From a virus: a stretch of DNA of 23,224 nt. Both the position numbers and the translations under genes were made by a program. The stretch lies in the IMG/VR virus record IMGVR_UViG_3300047312_000166, positions 1 through 23,224 of that record, one strand, 5' to 3'. The notes beneath the pieces were generated by a model. The model was not told the DNA's origin, did no database searches, and worked only from the letters and a program-made list of their open reading frames with translations. Below are positions 6,981 through 14,516 of this stretch, in pieces. The first letter of the stretch is position 1, and each line of letters opens with the position of its first letter.

Positions 6981-7746
6981 TTATTCGTTCTATTCCTTTG
7001 TTAAAGTATTCTTCGTTTTTTTCTATGCAGATAAAGTTTCTTTTAGTGCCTATACAAGCTACGGCGGTTGTCATAGAGCCAGCAGTATTATCTAGAACTA
7101 AATCACCTTCGTTAGTATAGGTTTTAATTAACCACTCAAATAATTCTACTGGTTTTTGTGTTGGAACAGTTGGCCTTGCTTCAGATTTAAACGGAAGTAC
7201 GCTGATTGGGTTTTTTAAAGACGTATCTTTGTCCGTAGTCATTTTGTAGACTCCGGTAGACATATTGTTAAATTCACCGACTTGTTTATCCTTAAATTTT
7301 CTCTTATATCTTTTAATAGTTTGCTCTGATGCCGGCAACATTTGTGGGTTATATGTTGGGCTTTGCTTATAAAATATACAGATATTTTCATGCATTTTCA
7401 TTGGCATATACTTAGCTAATTGGAATGAACCACATTTAGTTTTTTGCCATATTAGTTCATATTTGAAATTCTCAATATTACTATTAATTAGCTTAGTCGT
7501 AAACGGTTGCGATGCAGTAAATGCCATAACCCCATTTGGTTTAATCAATCTGTTATAATGCTCCCATAAGCTATGCATAGGTATATTTTCATCCCATTTT
7601 ACCCAGGTGGTGCCGTATGGAAGATCACATAAGATGAAATCTATGCTTTTTTCCTGTATATAATGCATAACATTGAGACAATCGCCTAAGCATAAAGAAT
7701 TAGGCTGTATGGGGCTTTCCGATGTGTAATCTTTAATTATTTGCAT
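6958..7746 (-). CDS. DNA methyltransferase (N6-adenine/N4-cytosine, beta-type)
   Basis: I choose the Met at 7746 (MQIIKDYTSES) rather than the longer frame from 7806, which would overlap the divergent gene's start. In 262 residues the catalytic motif IV is DLPYGTT (41-47), a variant of DPPY common in phage enzymes, and the SAM-binding motif I comes late as LVLDNTAGSMTTAVA (216-230). That order (IV before I) marks the beta class, Pfam N6_N4_Mtase. The usual DxxxGSGTT carries Met instead of Gly. WQKTKCGSFQLAKY and TVPTQKPVELFEWLI also fit. No partner nuclease is adjacent, so this looks like an orphan methylase for self-modification. TTATATATA directly precedes the ATG, with no Shine-Dalgarno. 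Confidence 0.88.
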   Translation of the reverse strand: MQIIKDYTSESPIQPNSLCLGDCLNVMHYIQEKSIDFILCDLPYGTTWVKWDENIPMHSLWEHYNRLIKPNGVMAFTASQPFTTKLINSNIENFKYELIWQKTKCGSFQLAKYMPMKMHENICIFYKQSPTYNPQMLPASEQTIKRYKRKFKDKQVGEFNNMSTGVYKMTTDKDTSLKNPISVLPFKSEARPTVPTQKPVELFEWLIKTYTNEGDLVLDNTAGSMTTAVACIGTKRNFICIEKNEEYFNKGIERINAFSSTI

Positions 7747-7782
7747 TATATATAAGGTACAACATATCATAGGGTAAATTGC

Positions 7783-9333
7783 ATGAACTTTACTGATTTT
7801 ATACAAGAGACAGATTCGGAATTTTTGTTAGAGGCGAACCCACGTAAGGGCGTCACCGACAAAGCTTTAAGAGTTAAGCTAGTTCCGGACAATACTGACC
7901 GAGAATTGTTTATGCGATTTTCTGCATCTTTCCCAGATGAAGGGCGTAATCAGAAGGCAAGACAACAATTAGAGAGCATGGGATTGAAGCCGTCAACTCA
8001 GTTGGCCGCGAAAGTCGTGAGGGCCAGATATGCAGTCGCAGCGGCGCACGGCGCAGGCGCTAACCCGCAATTACAGAAAGATGCATCAGAACATAATGTA
8101 TATTTCACACAGCCAAGCGGCGAAACAGCAACTCTAGTTGTTGGAAGCAATGAAATTCCTAATATTAACATCGGGTTTGAATCATTGAAGCATAAATTAG
8201 AAAACTACCCCGTTTCCGATACCGAAACCGGCAATGTTAAAAAGGAATTACCTAGGTTTACGCATCCTACTGTTCAGGGTAAGATTTCGCCACGAGACAC
8301 AGAAGGTAATCCTACAAAGGGCAAGCAGACCAATGGTATTAATAAGGCAACATTAGGTATTTCTGGTCATCCATCAGAAGTAGGTTGGTCAATCGCTTAT
8401 CACAGAACTGGTGTTAAGGCTAATAAAATGACTCCAGAGGAAGAAAAGTATGCGGAAAAGCCTAGTTCTGTAGACACATCGCAATCGCCAGAAATGGGCG
8501 ATGAAGAGGAGCGAACTAGAGTTAAGAAATTAACCGCTGCCGGTAATAACTACGTTGATAATGTTCTCTTCAACCCAACTGAAATGCCGTCTGAAATGAA
8601 TGACTCTGAAGGGAATGAATTAACCAATAAGCAGGTATTGGGAATGATCAAGAATGCTATCCGCAGACAAAATCTAAAGAATGTAGATCCACAAGACGTT
8701 TTGTCAGCATTCGCAATGCAGGTTCGCAATAAGTATGGTGAATTTGAAAATTATGAAAATGCTGAAAAGATGATTAATTCTTTAATTCCTATTGCGATCC
8801 ATGATGCGAGAGAAGCATCGGGACATGGTAGAAAAGCCGGGGAAGACTTGACTCACGGTAAAAAATATCAGATGAAGGCAGGAAGCATTGAAGGCGAAGA
8901 AGATCAGGAAACCGGCAAGTTTAAAGGCAAGATGGTTTCTACTGATGATCTTAAGAAGAGACTTGATCTAAGAACTCCTGAATATCAAGGTGAGCCAGTT
9001 CAAGGCGCTGATAAGGAAGCTGAAGTTCCTTACGAACCTCGTCCTCAAAATATTAGAACTTATAAAGCATCTCATAGAAGTCCTGATCAACCTGATCAAA
9101 TAGCGGCAGATATGGCCGCAGAAAAAGAAAATAAGCGAACCAAGGACTTGTATGGAGCCGCTAAGCCAGAAATGCCCAAAGATGACATTGAACGCGCATC
9201 GCCAGAAGAAATGGCCGCACGCCGACAAGAATTTTTGGGTAAGGTGCGCAATCTAGCTGCATCTAATCAGCCAGCGGCAACTCAGCCATCTTCTGTCCTA
9301 CAGAGATTGCGACAGAAGTTTAAAGTTGCTTAA
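7783..9333 (+). CDS. Large charged protein, candidate internal head or scaffold-type protein
   Basis: This 516-residue protein is not recognised by family. It starts MNFTDFIQETDSEFLLEA, which resembles the T4 capsid-targeting sequence MKTYQEFIAE; IQE (7-9) and LLE (15-17) fit the [LI]xE pattern cut by the T4 head protease. The rest is highly charged and rich in Glu, Lys, Ala, Pro and Gln, with predicted disordered stretches (about 140-260 and 370-500), a helical middle (NKQVLGMIKNAIRRQ), and a basic end (SSVLQRLRQKFKV). An AGGG Shine-Dalgarno eight bases before the ATG supports the start. It could be scaffold, head core or an injected protein; this is inference. The convergent Tat-signal gene begins its stop two bases after this one's stop. 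Confidence 0.72.
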   Translation: MNFTDFIQETDSEFLLEANPRKGVTDKALRVKLVPDNTDRELFMRFSASFPDEGRNQKARQQLESMGLKPSTQLAAKVVRARYAVAAAHGAGANPQLQKDASEHNVYFTQPSGETATLVVGSNEIPNINIGFESLKHKLENYPVSDTETGNVKKELPRFTHPTVQGKISPRDTEGNPTKGKQTNGINKATLGISGHPSEVGWSIAYHRTGVKANKMTPEEEKYAEKPSSVDTSQSPEMGDEEERTRVKKLTAAGNNYVDNVLFNPTEMPSEMNDSEGNELTNKQVLGMIKNAIRRQNLKNVDPQDVLSAFAMQVRNKYGEFENYENAEKMINSLIPIAIHDAREASGHGRKAGEDLTHGKKYQMKAGSIEGEEDQETGKFKGKMVSTDDLKKRLDLRTPEYQGEPVQGADKEAEVPYEPRPQNIRTYKASHRSPDQPDQIAADMAAEKENKRTKDLYGAAKPEMPKDDIERASPEEMAARRQEFLGKVRNLAASNQPAATQPSSVLQRLRQKFKVA

Positions 9334-9335
9334 AT

Positions 9336-9800
9336 TTAGTGTAGTTGGGCCATAGATGAGCGTGAATTAAAAGGCATTACTTTAGATTTAGCTAATTTAC
9401 AAGATTCGATACGGTGAAATCTTCTAGTATCTCCCTTGTATTCGCGAGCAGTAATTCCTATTTCACCAGAAATTAGATCGTGATTTTTAGAGTTTTCGTG
9501 CCATAAGGTTGAGTATGCATTTAAATACCAAAGATCTTTGAAAATTGCGAGAGCATCTGTTTCATTAAATTTAATTATATTTATGCTAAAATACGGAACC
9601 AAATCTTCCAACTGCTTAAAGGATTGAAACTGTTTTGCATGAGACAAAAGATATCTAAGATTGGTTATAGTCCCATATTCACTGTACTCAATTTCGGGTA
9701 AGTTATTCGGATTATCTGGATTAAATGTTTTGGCATCTAGTCCAGATACTAGTGGTAATGCAGCCAAGCCAGTTAAAATAGCATTTCTTCTAGTAATCAT
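9336..9800 (-). CDS. Secreted protein with Tat-type signal peptide, unknown function
   Basis: The N-terminus is a clear twin-arginine signal: TRRNAILTGLAALPLVSG (3-20), with the RR pair, a hydrophobic stretch and a plausible cut after LDA (21-23). The mature part (about 130 residues) is helical and carries no motif I recognise; it has several Trp/Tyr residues and a basic end (TRRFHRIESCKLAKSK). Tat export usually implies a folded or cofactor-bearing cargo moved to the periplasm, which is rare for phage products. A GGAG site before the ATG supports the start, and it overlaps the GMP reductase gene by 11 bases, so it is expressed from the same transcript. Confidence 0.75.
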   Translation of the reverse strand: MITRRNAILTGLAALPLVSGLDAKTFNPDNPNNLPEIEYSEYGTITNLRYLLSHAKQFQSFKQLEDLVPYFSINIIKFNETDALAIFKDLWYLNAYSTLWHENSKNHDLISGEIGITAREYKGDTRRFHRIESCKLAKSKVMPFNSRSSMAQLH

Positions 9801-10851
9801 AATTTTCTCCAGAACTTGTATTTTGGTGTATCTTACTCACTTGGACAAATGTTGCACACTTGCCCATATCTTTAATTGACGTAGAGCCTATATAAGCGCA
9901 AGATGAACGAAGTCCACCTAAAACTTCTTGTATAATTTTATTAACAGAACCTTTATACTTTATATTCATTACTGCGCCCTCTGATGCCCGGTAGTCTTTA
10001 ATTGAACCATATTTAGATTGCGCATAATGCGTTGACATGCCATACCATGTCATTTCTTTTTTAGAACCATCAGGATTAAGTATCCAGTCAGCGGATGAAC
10101 ATTCGTCTGTTCCGGAAAGCATAGTTCCGACCATTACGAAGTCGCCGTTCCCGCCAAACACCTTGCATATATCGCCGGGATACTTGCATCCTCCGTCACT
10201 GCATACTAGTCCTAGTCTTTTTTCACCAGACTTAAGGCCATGAGCAACTTGCGAACATTCTTGTACTGCACTGAATGTTCCATATCCTACGCCGGTAACT
10301 AACCGAGTGCGACATGCCGCCCCAGGGCCTATTTGTATTTTTACTATATCAACACCACCATGAATAATTAACTCTTGGACCATTTCGGGAGTTGTGATAT
10401 TTCCTGCGCATATAATAGATTCTGGAAAATGATTTCTCACATCTCTACAGAACCCAACAAAACTTTCCATATATCCATTGGGGACATCAATTACAATATT
10501 TGGTTGGACCCCAGTTAACTTACGATATGTGATTAACTTGTCAAGTCCTTCTTGTTCTTTGCCTATAGACATCCATAGGTAATCGGTCCCGATTTCGTTG
10601 ATATAATCTGCTAGAACTTCAGGATTATAATACTTGTGTAGAACTGTAATAATTTTGTTTTTAGAAAGCTCCCTTGCCATGTCAATAGTCGCAATGGGAA
10701 CCATATTAGATGACATAATTGGAATACAGGTTAGCTCTCTTGGCGAGTGGTAAAACCTAAGCTTGCGCTCCAACGATACATCACTTCTACTATTTAATGT
10801 TGACCTTTTTGGTACCATGAGAACGTCATCAAAGTCAAGCTTAAATTCCAT
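9790..10851 (-). CDS. guaC: GMP reductase
   Basis: This converts GMP to IMP with NADPH, releasing ammonia. The 353 residues match GMP reductase (about 347 in E. coli) along the whole barrel: DFDDVLMVPKRST (6-18), MSSNMV (46-51), the catalytic loop IGPGAACRTRLVTGVGY (174-190) with Cys180, CSDGGCKYPGDICKVFG (217-233), GDFVMVGTMLSGTDE (236-250), WYGMSTHYAQSKYG (269-282) and YRASEG (287-292). There is no CBS insert, and the RASEG and SSCAYIG ends favour reductase over IMP dehydrogenase. AAGG before the ATG supports the start. It is the third-last gene of a minus-strand run. Phage copies are unusual; with the PRPP synthetase nearby it suggests rebalancing purines toward adenine. Confidence 0.92.
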   Translation of the reverse strand: MEFKLDFDDVLMVPKRSTLNSRSDVSLERKLRFYHSPRELTCIPIMSSNMVPIATIDMARELSKNKIITVLHKYYNPEVLADYINEIGTDYLWMSIGKEQEGLDKLITYRKLTGVQPNIVIDVPNGYMESFVGFCRDVRNHFPESIICAGNITTPEMVQELIIHGGVDIVKIQIGPGAACRTRLVTGVGYGTFSAVQECSQVAHGLKSGEKRLGLVCSDGGCKYPGDICKVFGGNGDFVMVGTMLSGTDECSSADWILNPDGSKKEMTWYGMSTHYAQSKYGSIKDYRASEGAVMNIKYKGSVNKIIQEVLGGLRSSCAYIGSTSIKDMGKCATFVQVSKIHQNTSSGENYDY

Positions 10852-10853
10852 TG

Positions 10854-11207
10854 TTATTCCTTATTCGATTCTGAATTGTATAACTTTTCTATTTCAGAGA
10901 TTTGGCTGGTTGTCATCCACATAGCCTTGATCCATCTCTTTAGCCGCACATCTTCTATCGGATTTTCTTGCCATTCGGCTAAACGCTTTTTACATATCTT
11001 TATTAACTTAGAGAATCCGTTTGGAACTCTCTCATAGAAAGATGGGCGTTCCCGATTGATAGGTCCGCTTGTTTTAAGGGTACAGCAATGCTGCCAAGCA
11101 GGATACCAATCCTCATCCTCCATTCTATTCGCGGTTATTTTTTCTCCATTATGGTAGTGAGTATGTTTCGGCGAGACAAAGTCTGAGTATTTTTTTGCCC
11201 ATTTCAT
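10854..11207 (-). CDS. Hypothetical phage protein (117 aa)
   Basis: No family is recognised. It is basic and Trp-rich, with an N-terminal KHTHYHNGEKI stretch holding three His residues, a CC pair (HCCTLK), and a helical C-terminal half (FSKLIKICKKRLAEWQ, RLKRWIKAMWMTTSQISEIEKL). A GGGTGAC site before the ATG supports the start. It ends two bases before the GMP reductase start, so the two are cotranslated or closely coupled. It could be a small regulator or partner of its neighbour; nothing in the sequence decides this. Confidence 0.65.
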   Translation of the reverse strand: MKWAKKYSDFVSPKHTHYHNGEKITANRMEDEDWYPAWQHCCTLKTSGPINRERPSFYERVPNGFSKLIKICKKRLAEWQENPIEDVRLKRWIKAMWMTTSQISEIEKLYNSESNKE

Positions 11208-11223
11208 TTTGTCACCCAGAACA

Positions 11224-11322
11224 TCAGCATCGTGGAGCCGGAGAATTAATTACGTCAATCATAGCTATGATGAAGTATATTAACATGGCGATTTCTAAGA
11301 TTAGTGTATTGCTGTCGCTCAT
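11224..11322 (-). CDS. 32-residue single-pass membrane peptide
   Basis: A short ORF with a strong GAGG site six bases before the ATG. The peptide is MSDSNTLILEIAM, then a hydrophobic run (LIYFIIAMIDVI), and ends in NSPAPRC. One transmembrane helix is likely. The ribosome site overlaps the stop of the preceding small gene (11331), an arrangement typical of coupled phage genes. It ends 16 bases before the gene at 11207. Role unknown. Confidence 0.6.
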   Translation of the reverse strand: MSDSNTLILEIAMLIYFIIAMIDVINSPAPRC

Positions 11323-11330
11323 ATTATACC

Positions 11331-11507
11331 TCAAGCCTTAGGCTTGCTCTTACTATCATTTAAAATTTTGTTTAAATGATAAATGATAGTAGATGCAGTG
11401 TCTACGAGCACGAAGGGCAAAATAGCGTGAACCATTAAAATGACTGCTGTTATAACCAGCACAACTACTATCTTAAAGGCAAAGATAAGGTGCTGGAAGT
11501 ATGTCAT
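11331..11507 (-). CDS. Small membrane protein (58 aa)
   Basis: I start this at 11507 (MTYFQHLIFAFK), ten bases after the stop of the preceding small gene; the longer frame from 11555 would overlap that gene deeply. The product has a long hydrophobic stretch (about residues 9-38: IFAFKIVVVLVITAVILMVH, then ILPFVLV), enough for one long or two short membrane helices, and a basic tail ending SKSKPKA. The ribosome site (ACGAAG) is weak. Holin-like size and layout are compatible, but there is no lysis enzyme nearby. Confidence 0.6.
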   Translation of the reverse strand: MTYFQHLIFAFKIVVVLVITAVILMVHAILPFVLVDTASTIIYHLNKILNDSKSKPKA

Positions 11508-11517
11508 TTTTACTTCG

Positions 11518-11691
11518 TTAAGATGGTTCATTTGCATTATTTGGTCTTTCTTCATTCACAGGATGCGTTTTGTACAATCTTTCACATTGTCTGCATTCTC
11601 CGTTTGTTCTGGAGAAGTTGCAGAATATGTGATGCGGGGTACCGCCAATTCCGTAAAGCGTTTTTTCTTTTACAGATATTTCAGCTTTCAT
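11518..11691 (-). CDS. 57-residue putative zinc-binding peptide
   Basis: The short ORF has an AGGGAA site about seven bases before the ATG, and its start overlaps the stop of the upstream ORF as ATGA. It holds a His/Cys cluster: HHIFC (20-24), then CRQC (33-36), giving HH-C-C-C spacing that could bind one zinc ion. The tail is polar and Asn-rich (ERPNNANEPS). No family is recognised. The good ribosome site and neat overlap, not length, support it. Confidence 0.6.
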   Translation of the reverse strand: MKAEISVKEKTLYGIGGTPHHIFCNFSRTNGECRQCERLYKTHPVNEERPNNANEPS

Positions 11692-11801
11692 TTTTTGTTC
11701 CCTAAGCTTTTCCAGTATTTCATTGCAGACGACGAATACAACGGCGATCCCAAGACCATAATTGTAATGATGATCCCCAGCCCCAATAAAAGTTTAAGCA
11801 T
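11688..11801 (-). CDS. 37-residue membrane or lipid-associated peptide
   Basis: The peptide begins MLKLLLGLGIIITIMVLGSP (1-20), a signal-like or single transmembrane helix, followed by LYSSSAMKYWKSLGNKK with a basic end. Weak AAAGAAAG site before the ATG. It overlaps the next gene by ATGA and follows the gene ending at 11816 by 14 bases, in a run of five small genes. It could be a holin-like or membrane-anchored peptide; not proven. Confidence 0.5.
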   Translation of the reverse strand: MLKLLLGLGIIITIMVLGSPLYSSSAMKYWKSLGNKK

Positions 11802-11815
11802 AATTTTGCTTTCTT

Positions 11816-12046
11816 TTAAAGATAAATTCTTAAAACAGTGCCGATAATCATGGGCAGAGAAACGATAATCGCTATAGACGCTACGATTGCTGCTGCGTAT
11901 TTGCCACTTCGGTATGGTGGATTATGGGAAACATAAGTATACGGAATTTTGGGTTTGGAATAACCCGATTTTCGTATACTTTTACTTCTGATCCAGCCAT
12001 TTCCGCGTGAAACAGACGCAATAAGATTAGAATCAATGAACTTCAT
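11816..12046 (-). CDS. Small protein with shared N-terminal tag and C-terminal membrane helix
   Basis: I prefer the start at 12046 (MKFIDSNLIASVS) over 12058 because the same N-terminal pattern opens the gene at 13559 (MKLINANLIASLS). The 76-residue product has a basic, aromatic middle (SKSIRKSGYSKPKIPYTYVS) and a C-terminal hydrophobic helix (about 50-72, AAAIVASIAIIVSLPMIIG), so it is probably membrane anchored with the N-terminus inside. It overlaps the end of the deaminase-like gene by 14 bases. Function unknown. Confidence 0.6.
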   Translation of the reverse strand: MKFIDSNLIASVSRGNGWIRSKSIRKSGYSKPKIPYTYVSHNPPYRSGKYAAAIVASIAIIVSLPMIIGTVLRIYL

Positions 12047-12464
12047 AGACTTTTTCATATTTATTTCTAAAACTTTTATCAGAATTGCTCCAGTAAACTT
12101 CAGTTATACCGAGAGCATCTAAAATCTGTTGGCAGTCATCACACGGCTTGCTATCCCCAAGTTCCAAGAAGCGGTTTAAGCGAATAATAACAAACTTTAT
12201 GCGATGGTTTATATAAGTGTGTCCCCATAGACGACTTATCGCGTCAATTTCAGCGTGAGTGAAAAGATATTTGGGTTTTGTGTTAAACCTCTTGGCAAAT
12301 TTCAAAACACGAGCAGATTCGGTGCTCATGTCATTATATCCAATCGTCAAAAGTTTGTTTTTGCGATAGGTAAACGCAAAATGCCAATTCCGGTTTAGGG
12401 ACGTATCGTAAATTTTAGGCAGTAAATTCTGTGCCAGCGTAAGGGATTTCTCAATAATGTACAT
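12033..12464 (-). CDS. Cytidine/deoxycytidylate deaminase-like zinc enzyme
   Basis: The 143-residue protein carries the zinc-deaminase signature: HAE (70-72) in THAEIDAISRLWG, and PCDDC (107-111) in SKPCDDCQQILDALGITEVYW, with the Glu as proton shuttle and His and two Cys as zinc ligands. The spacing and the trailing strand ITEVYW fit the dCMP/cytidine deaminase fold. The substrate cannot be read; dCMP or a modified nucleotide is likely in a phage. It heads a minus-strand run that continues through small membrane genes to GMP reductase, and is divergent from the PRPP synthetase gene. No Shine-Dalgarno; GCTATTATC lies just upstream of the ATG. Confidence 0.8.
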   Translation of the reverse strand: MYIIEKSLTLAQNLLPKIYDTSLNRNWHFAFTYRKNKLLTIGYNDMSTESARVLKFAKRFNTKPKYLFTHAEIDAISRLWGHTYINHRIKFVIIRLNRFLELGDSKPCDDCQQILDALGITEVYWSNSDKSFRNKYEKVYEVH

Positions 12465-12552
12465 AAGCGAGATAATAGCATAAAAATAAGGTTACGTCAA
12501 TGTGAGTTTTGGTCTTGACCAGGCGAATGTTTTGTGATAAAAAGGTCGTAGT

Positions 12553-13533
12553 ATGAATGAAATCAAATTATTCGGAATGCCTGGGACGATCCCTTTTGCG
12601 GAAAAAGTCGCCGCACAACTGGATTTATCGCTAGGCAGATACACCTACAAGCTTTTTGACGACAAAGAGCCGTACATTCGGTCTGACGAGAATGTACGGA
12701 ATATGGATGTTTATATCATTAGCTCTCTTTGTTTTACTAAAGATTTTACTCCGTCAGAAAAATTCATGCAGTTATTGATGTTTATCGGTTCATTGAGGGA
12801 TGCCTCCGCCGGCAAGATAAACGTGGTCGTGCCGTTTATGGCCTTTTCAAGGATGGATAGGAAAACACAGCCGAGAGAACCAATCGCCACAAAGTATGTC
12901 GCCCAACTCTTAGAATCTGTAGGCACAAATCGTATTATCTGCTGTGATATTCACAACTTAAGTTCTTTCCAGTGCAGTTTTCGTATTAATACAGACAATC
13001 TAGAAGCCAAAAATTTATTTGCTAAACACGTAGCTGCAACAATAAAAAACCACAAAAACATTGCTGTTCTTAGCCCTGATTCAGGCGGAATGTCAAGAGC
13101 GTCTAGATTCCGTAATGCACTGAACAATATTTTAAAGGAAAATGTTGGACTTGCTTATTTAGATAAAAGTAGAAGTCAGGCGGGTGACGTAAGCGGAAAT
13201 CATATCGTTGGTGATGTTAAAGACAAGCAAGTAGTGATTATTGACGACATGATTTCAAGCGGCAAAACAATTAAGCAGTGTGTTGATACAGTCAAATCAC
13301 ACGGCGGTACAGTTTGGGCAATTTGCGCCACTCATGGTTTATTTGTTGGAAAAGTTAATGATTATCTTGCTGGCGTAAATAAGATAATCATTACTGATAC
13401 GATAAATCATTTTGATGATTTAGATAAAAGTATACTTGAGAAAATTGAAATTGTGTCAACTACGGAAATGTTCGCCAAAGCTATTCGCAGAACGAATCAG
13501 GGCGGTTCTATTAGTTCTTTATTAAAAGACTAA
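12553..13533 (+). CDS. prs: Ribose-phosphate pyrophosphokinase (PRPP synthetase)
   Basis: This makes PRPP from ribose 5-phosphate and ATP. The 326 residues include PFMAFSRMDRK (94-104; usual form PYxxYxRQDRK), REPIATKYVAQLLESVG (108-124), CDIHN (131-135; usual DLHA), SPDSGGMSRASRF (174-186), and the PRPP-binding loop VVIIDDMISSGKT (227-239). Key metal and ribose-5-phosphate residues appear kept, while several usual residues are changed, as in phage forms. AAGG before the ATG supports the start. In some phages prs pairs with nadV for NAD salvage; no nadV is seen here, while GMP reductase lies 1.7 kb away. It is followed 25 bases later by the gene at 13559. Confidence 0.92.
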   Translation: MNEIKLFGMPGTIPFAEKVAAQLDLSLGRYTYKLFDDKEPYIRSDENVRNMDVYIISSLCFTKDFTPSEKFMQLLMFIGSLRDASAGKINVVVPFMAFSRMDRKTQPREPIATKYVAQLLESVGTNRIICCDIHNLSSFQCSFRINTDNLEAKNLFAKHVAATIKNHKNIAVLSPDSGGMSRASRFRNALNNILKENVGLAYLDKSRSQAGDVSGNHIVGDVKDKQVVIIDDMISSGKTIKQCVDTVKSHGGTVWAICATHGLFVGKVNDYLAGVNKIIITDTINHFDDLDKSILEKIEIVSTTEMFAKAIRRTNQGGSISSLLKD

Positions 13534-13558
13534 ACCTTAAAATATAAGAAAGAAAAAA

Positions 13559-13930
13559 ATGAAGCTCATCAACGCAAATCTAATCGCATCCCTCAGTTAT
13601 GGTGGGAAGGGCTATATTAAAACTAAAAATTACTATAGCGATTTTTCTGTTCAGGTTATGGTCCAGCCAAATGGTGGTGGGGAAAAGCATCTTATTACAG
13701 GATATAATATAAAAATGGATGCGCAATCACAGGCCAACTACGATAACAAAAGCTCCAAGCCAATTATACTGAATTATGACTTTGTTATGCCTATCGCTGG
13801 TATTATTGTAGGATGCAACACTTTTTATCGTGGCGAACTTATTAATAAGGGTAGCGTAAACGATAAAATCAATCACGCTATAGGCGATAAGTGCTCTATT
13901 AGAGCAGAGCTAAAGATACTTGAGTGGTAA
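13559..13930 (+). CDS. Hypothetical protein with shared N-terminal tag (123 aa)
   Basis: No family is recognised. The N-terminus MKLINANLIASLSYGGKG matches that of the gene at 12046 (MKFIDSNLIASVSRGNG), but the remainder differs: a beta-rich body (FSVQVMVQPNGGG, KPIILNYDFVMPIAGIIVG) and an end with IGDKCSIRAELKIL. It follows prs by 25 bases with a GAAAGAAA ribosome site, so it is probably cotranscribed. It converges on the methyltransferase at 13934 with a three-base gap. Confidence 0.7.
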   Translation: MKLINANLIASLSYGGKGYIKTKNYYSDFSVQVMVQPNGGGEKHLITGYNIKMDAQSQANYDNKSSKPIILNYDFVMPIAGIIVGCNTFYRGELINKGSVNDKINHAIGDKCSIRAELKILEW

Positions 13931-13933
13931 TAG

Positions 13934-14509
13934 TTATCTTTCTTCCAGTATCTTCCATACTTCATAAACATCTGGGCCAAATAGCTTAGATGGAACGGGC
14001 AAGACTACACGTTTTTCGGTGAATACATCTGAAATCACGGACTCAATAGGCTCAATTGTTTGATAGCTCGTCAATCCGCCGTTTTCTTGAACAATGCTTT
14101 CGTTGATCTTGCCATAATAATAAAAGCCAGCAACTAATGCTGCCTTCACTCTGATTTCTTTAAATATTCTTTCATATAATTCATAATTTTCTTTTACCGT
14201 AGCCGTTATTTCTGATGAAAATAGGCTTACGAATGAAAGCGGTTTAAACCCTCCTAAAACTTGCTTTAAATCACAATTTCTATAATCTATTTTTTTGACG
14301 TTGACGCCCTCAAAATTTTTGTCTAGTCCTAGATATGCTCTAGGGCGGGTATACCTCTTGAATTCTCCCAGCCCACACCCCAAATCAACCGTATACTCAA
14401 AACAAGAATTGAATTTAATAATATCAAAAATCCAGTCATGCGCCTTTCTAACTGTAGGCTCATGTAAGTATTCGTCGTACATTTTATAAAATTCGGTGTT
14501 GTATGGCAT
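13934..14509 (-). CDS. Class I SAM-dependent methyltransferase, substrate unknown
   Basis: I start at 14509 (MPYNTEFYKMYDEY), since a GGAG site lies just before it; a longer frame from 14536 adds nine residues without a site. Motif I is TVDLGCGLGEF (40-50), followed by YLGLDKNF (59-66), the acidic end of the second strand binding SAM ribose. The later part (SLFSSEITATVKENYELYERIF, VKAALVAGFYYYG) fits the fold. There is no DPPY-type motif, so the substrate is probably a small molecule or protein rather than DNA. It is 191 residues long, short for this fold. Confidence 0.75.
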   Translation of the reverse strand: MPYNTEFYKMYDEYLHEPTVRKAHDWIFDIIKFNSCFEYTVDLGCGLGEFKRYTRPRAYLGLDKNFEGVNVKKIDYRNCDLKQVLGGFKPLSFVSLFSSEITATVKENYELYERIFKEIRVKAALVAGFYYYGKINESIVQENGGLTSYQTIEPIESVISDVFTEKRVVLPVPSKLFGPDVYEVWKILEER

Positions 14510-14516
14510 AATTATT

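Noticed and set aside
8968-9228. 86-residue minus-strand ORF
   Set aside because: Antisense shadow of the 516-residue protein, with no ribosome site.
10037-10243. 68-residue plus-strand ORF
   Set aside because: Antisense to the conserved catalytic region of GMP reductase; Pro/Ser-rich by chance.
11440-11847. 135-residue and 71-residue plus-strand ORFs
   Set aside because: They cross several minus-strand small genes with ribosome sites and coupled overlaps; their products are Phe/Cys-rich as expected for antisense reading.
12515-12542. Possible sigma-70 promoter TTGACC and GATAAA before prs
   Set aside because: The spacing is about 15 bases, too short for a convincing -35/-10 pair; left as unproven.
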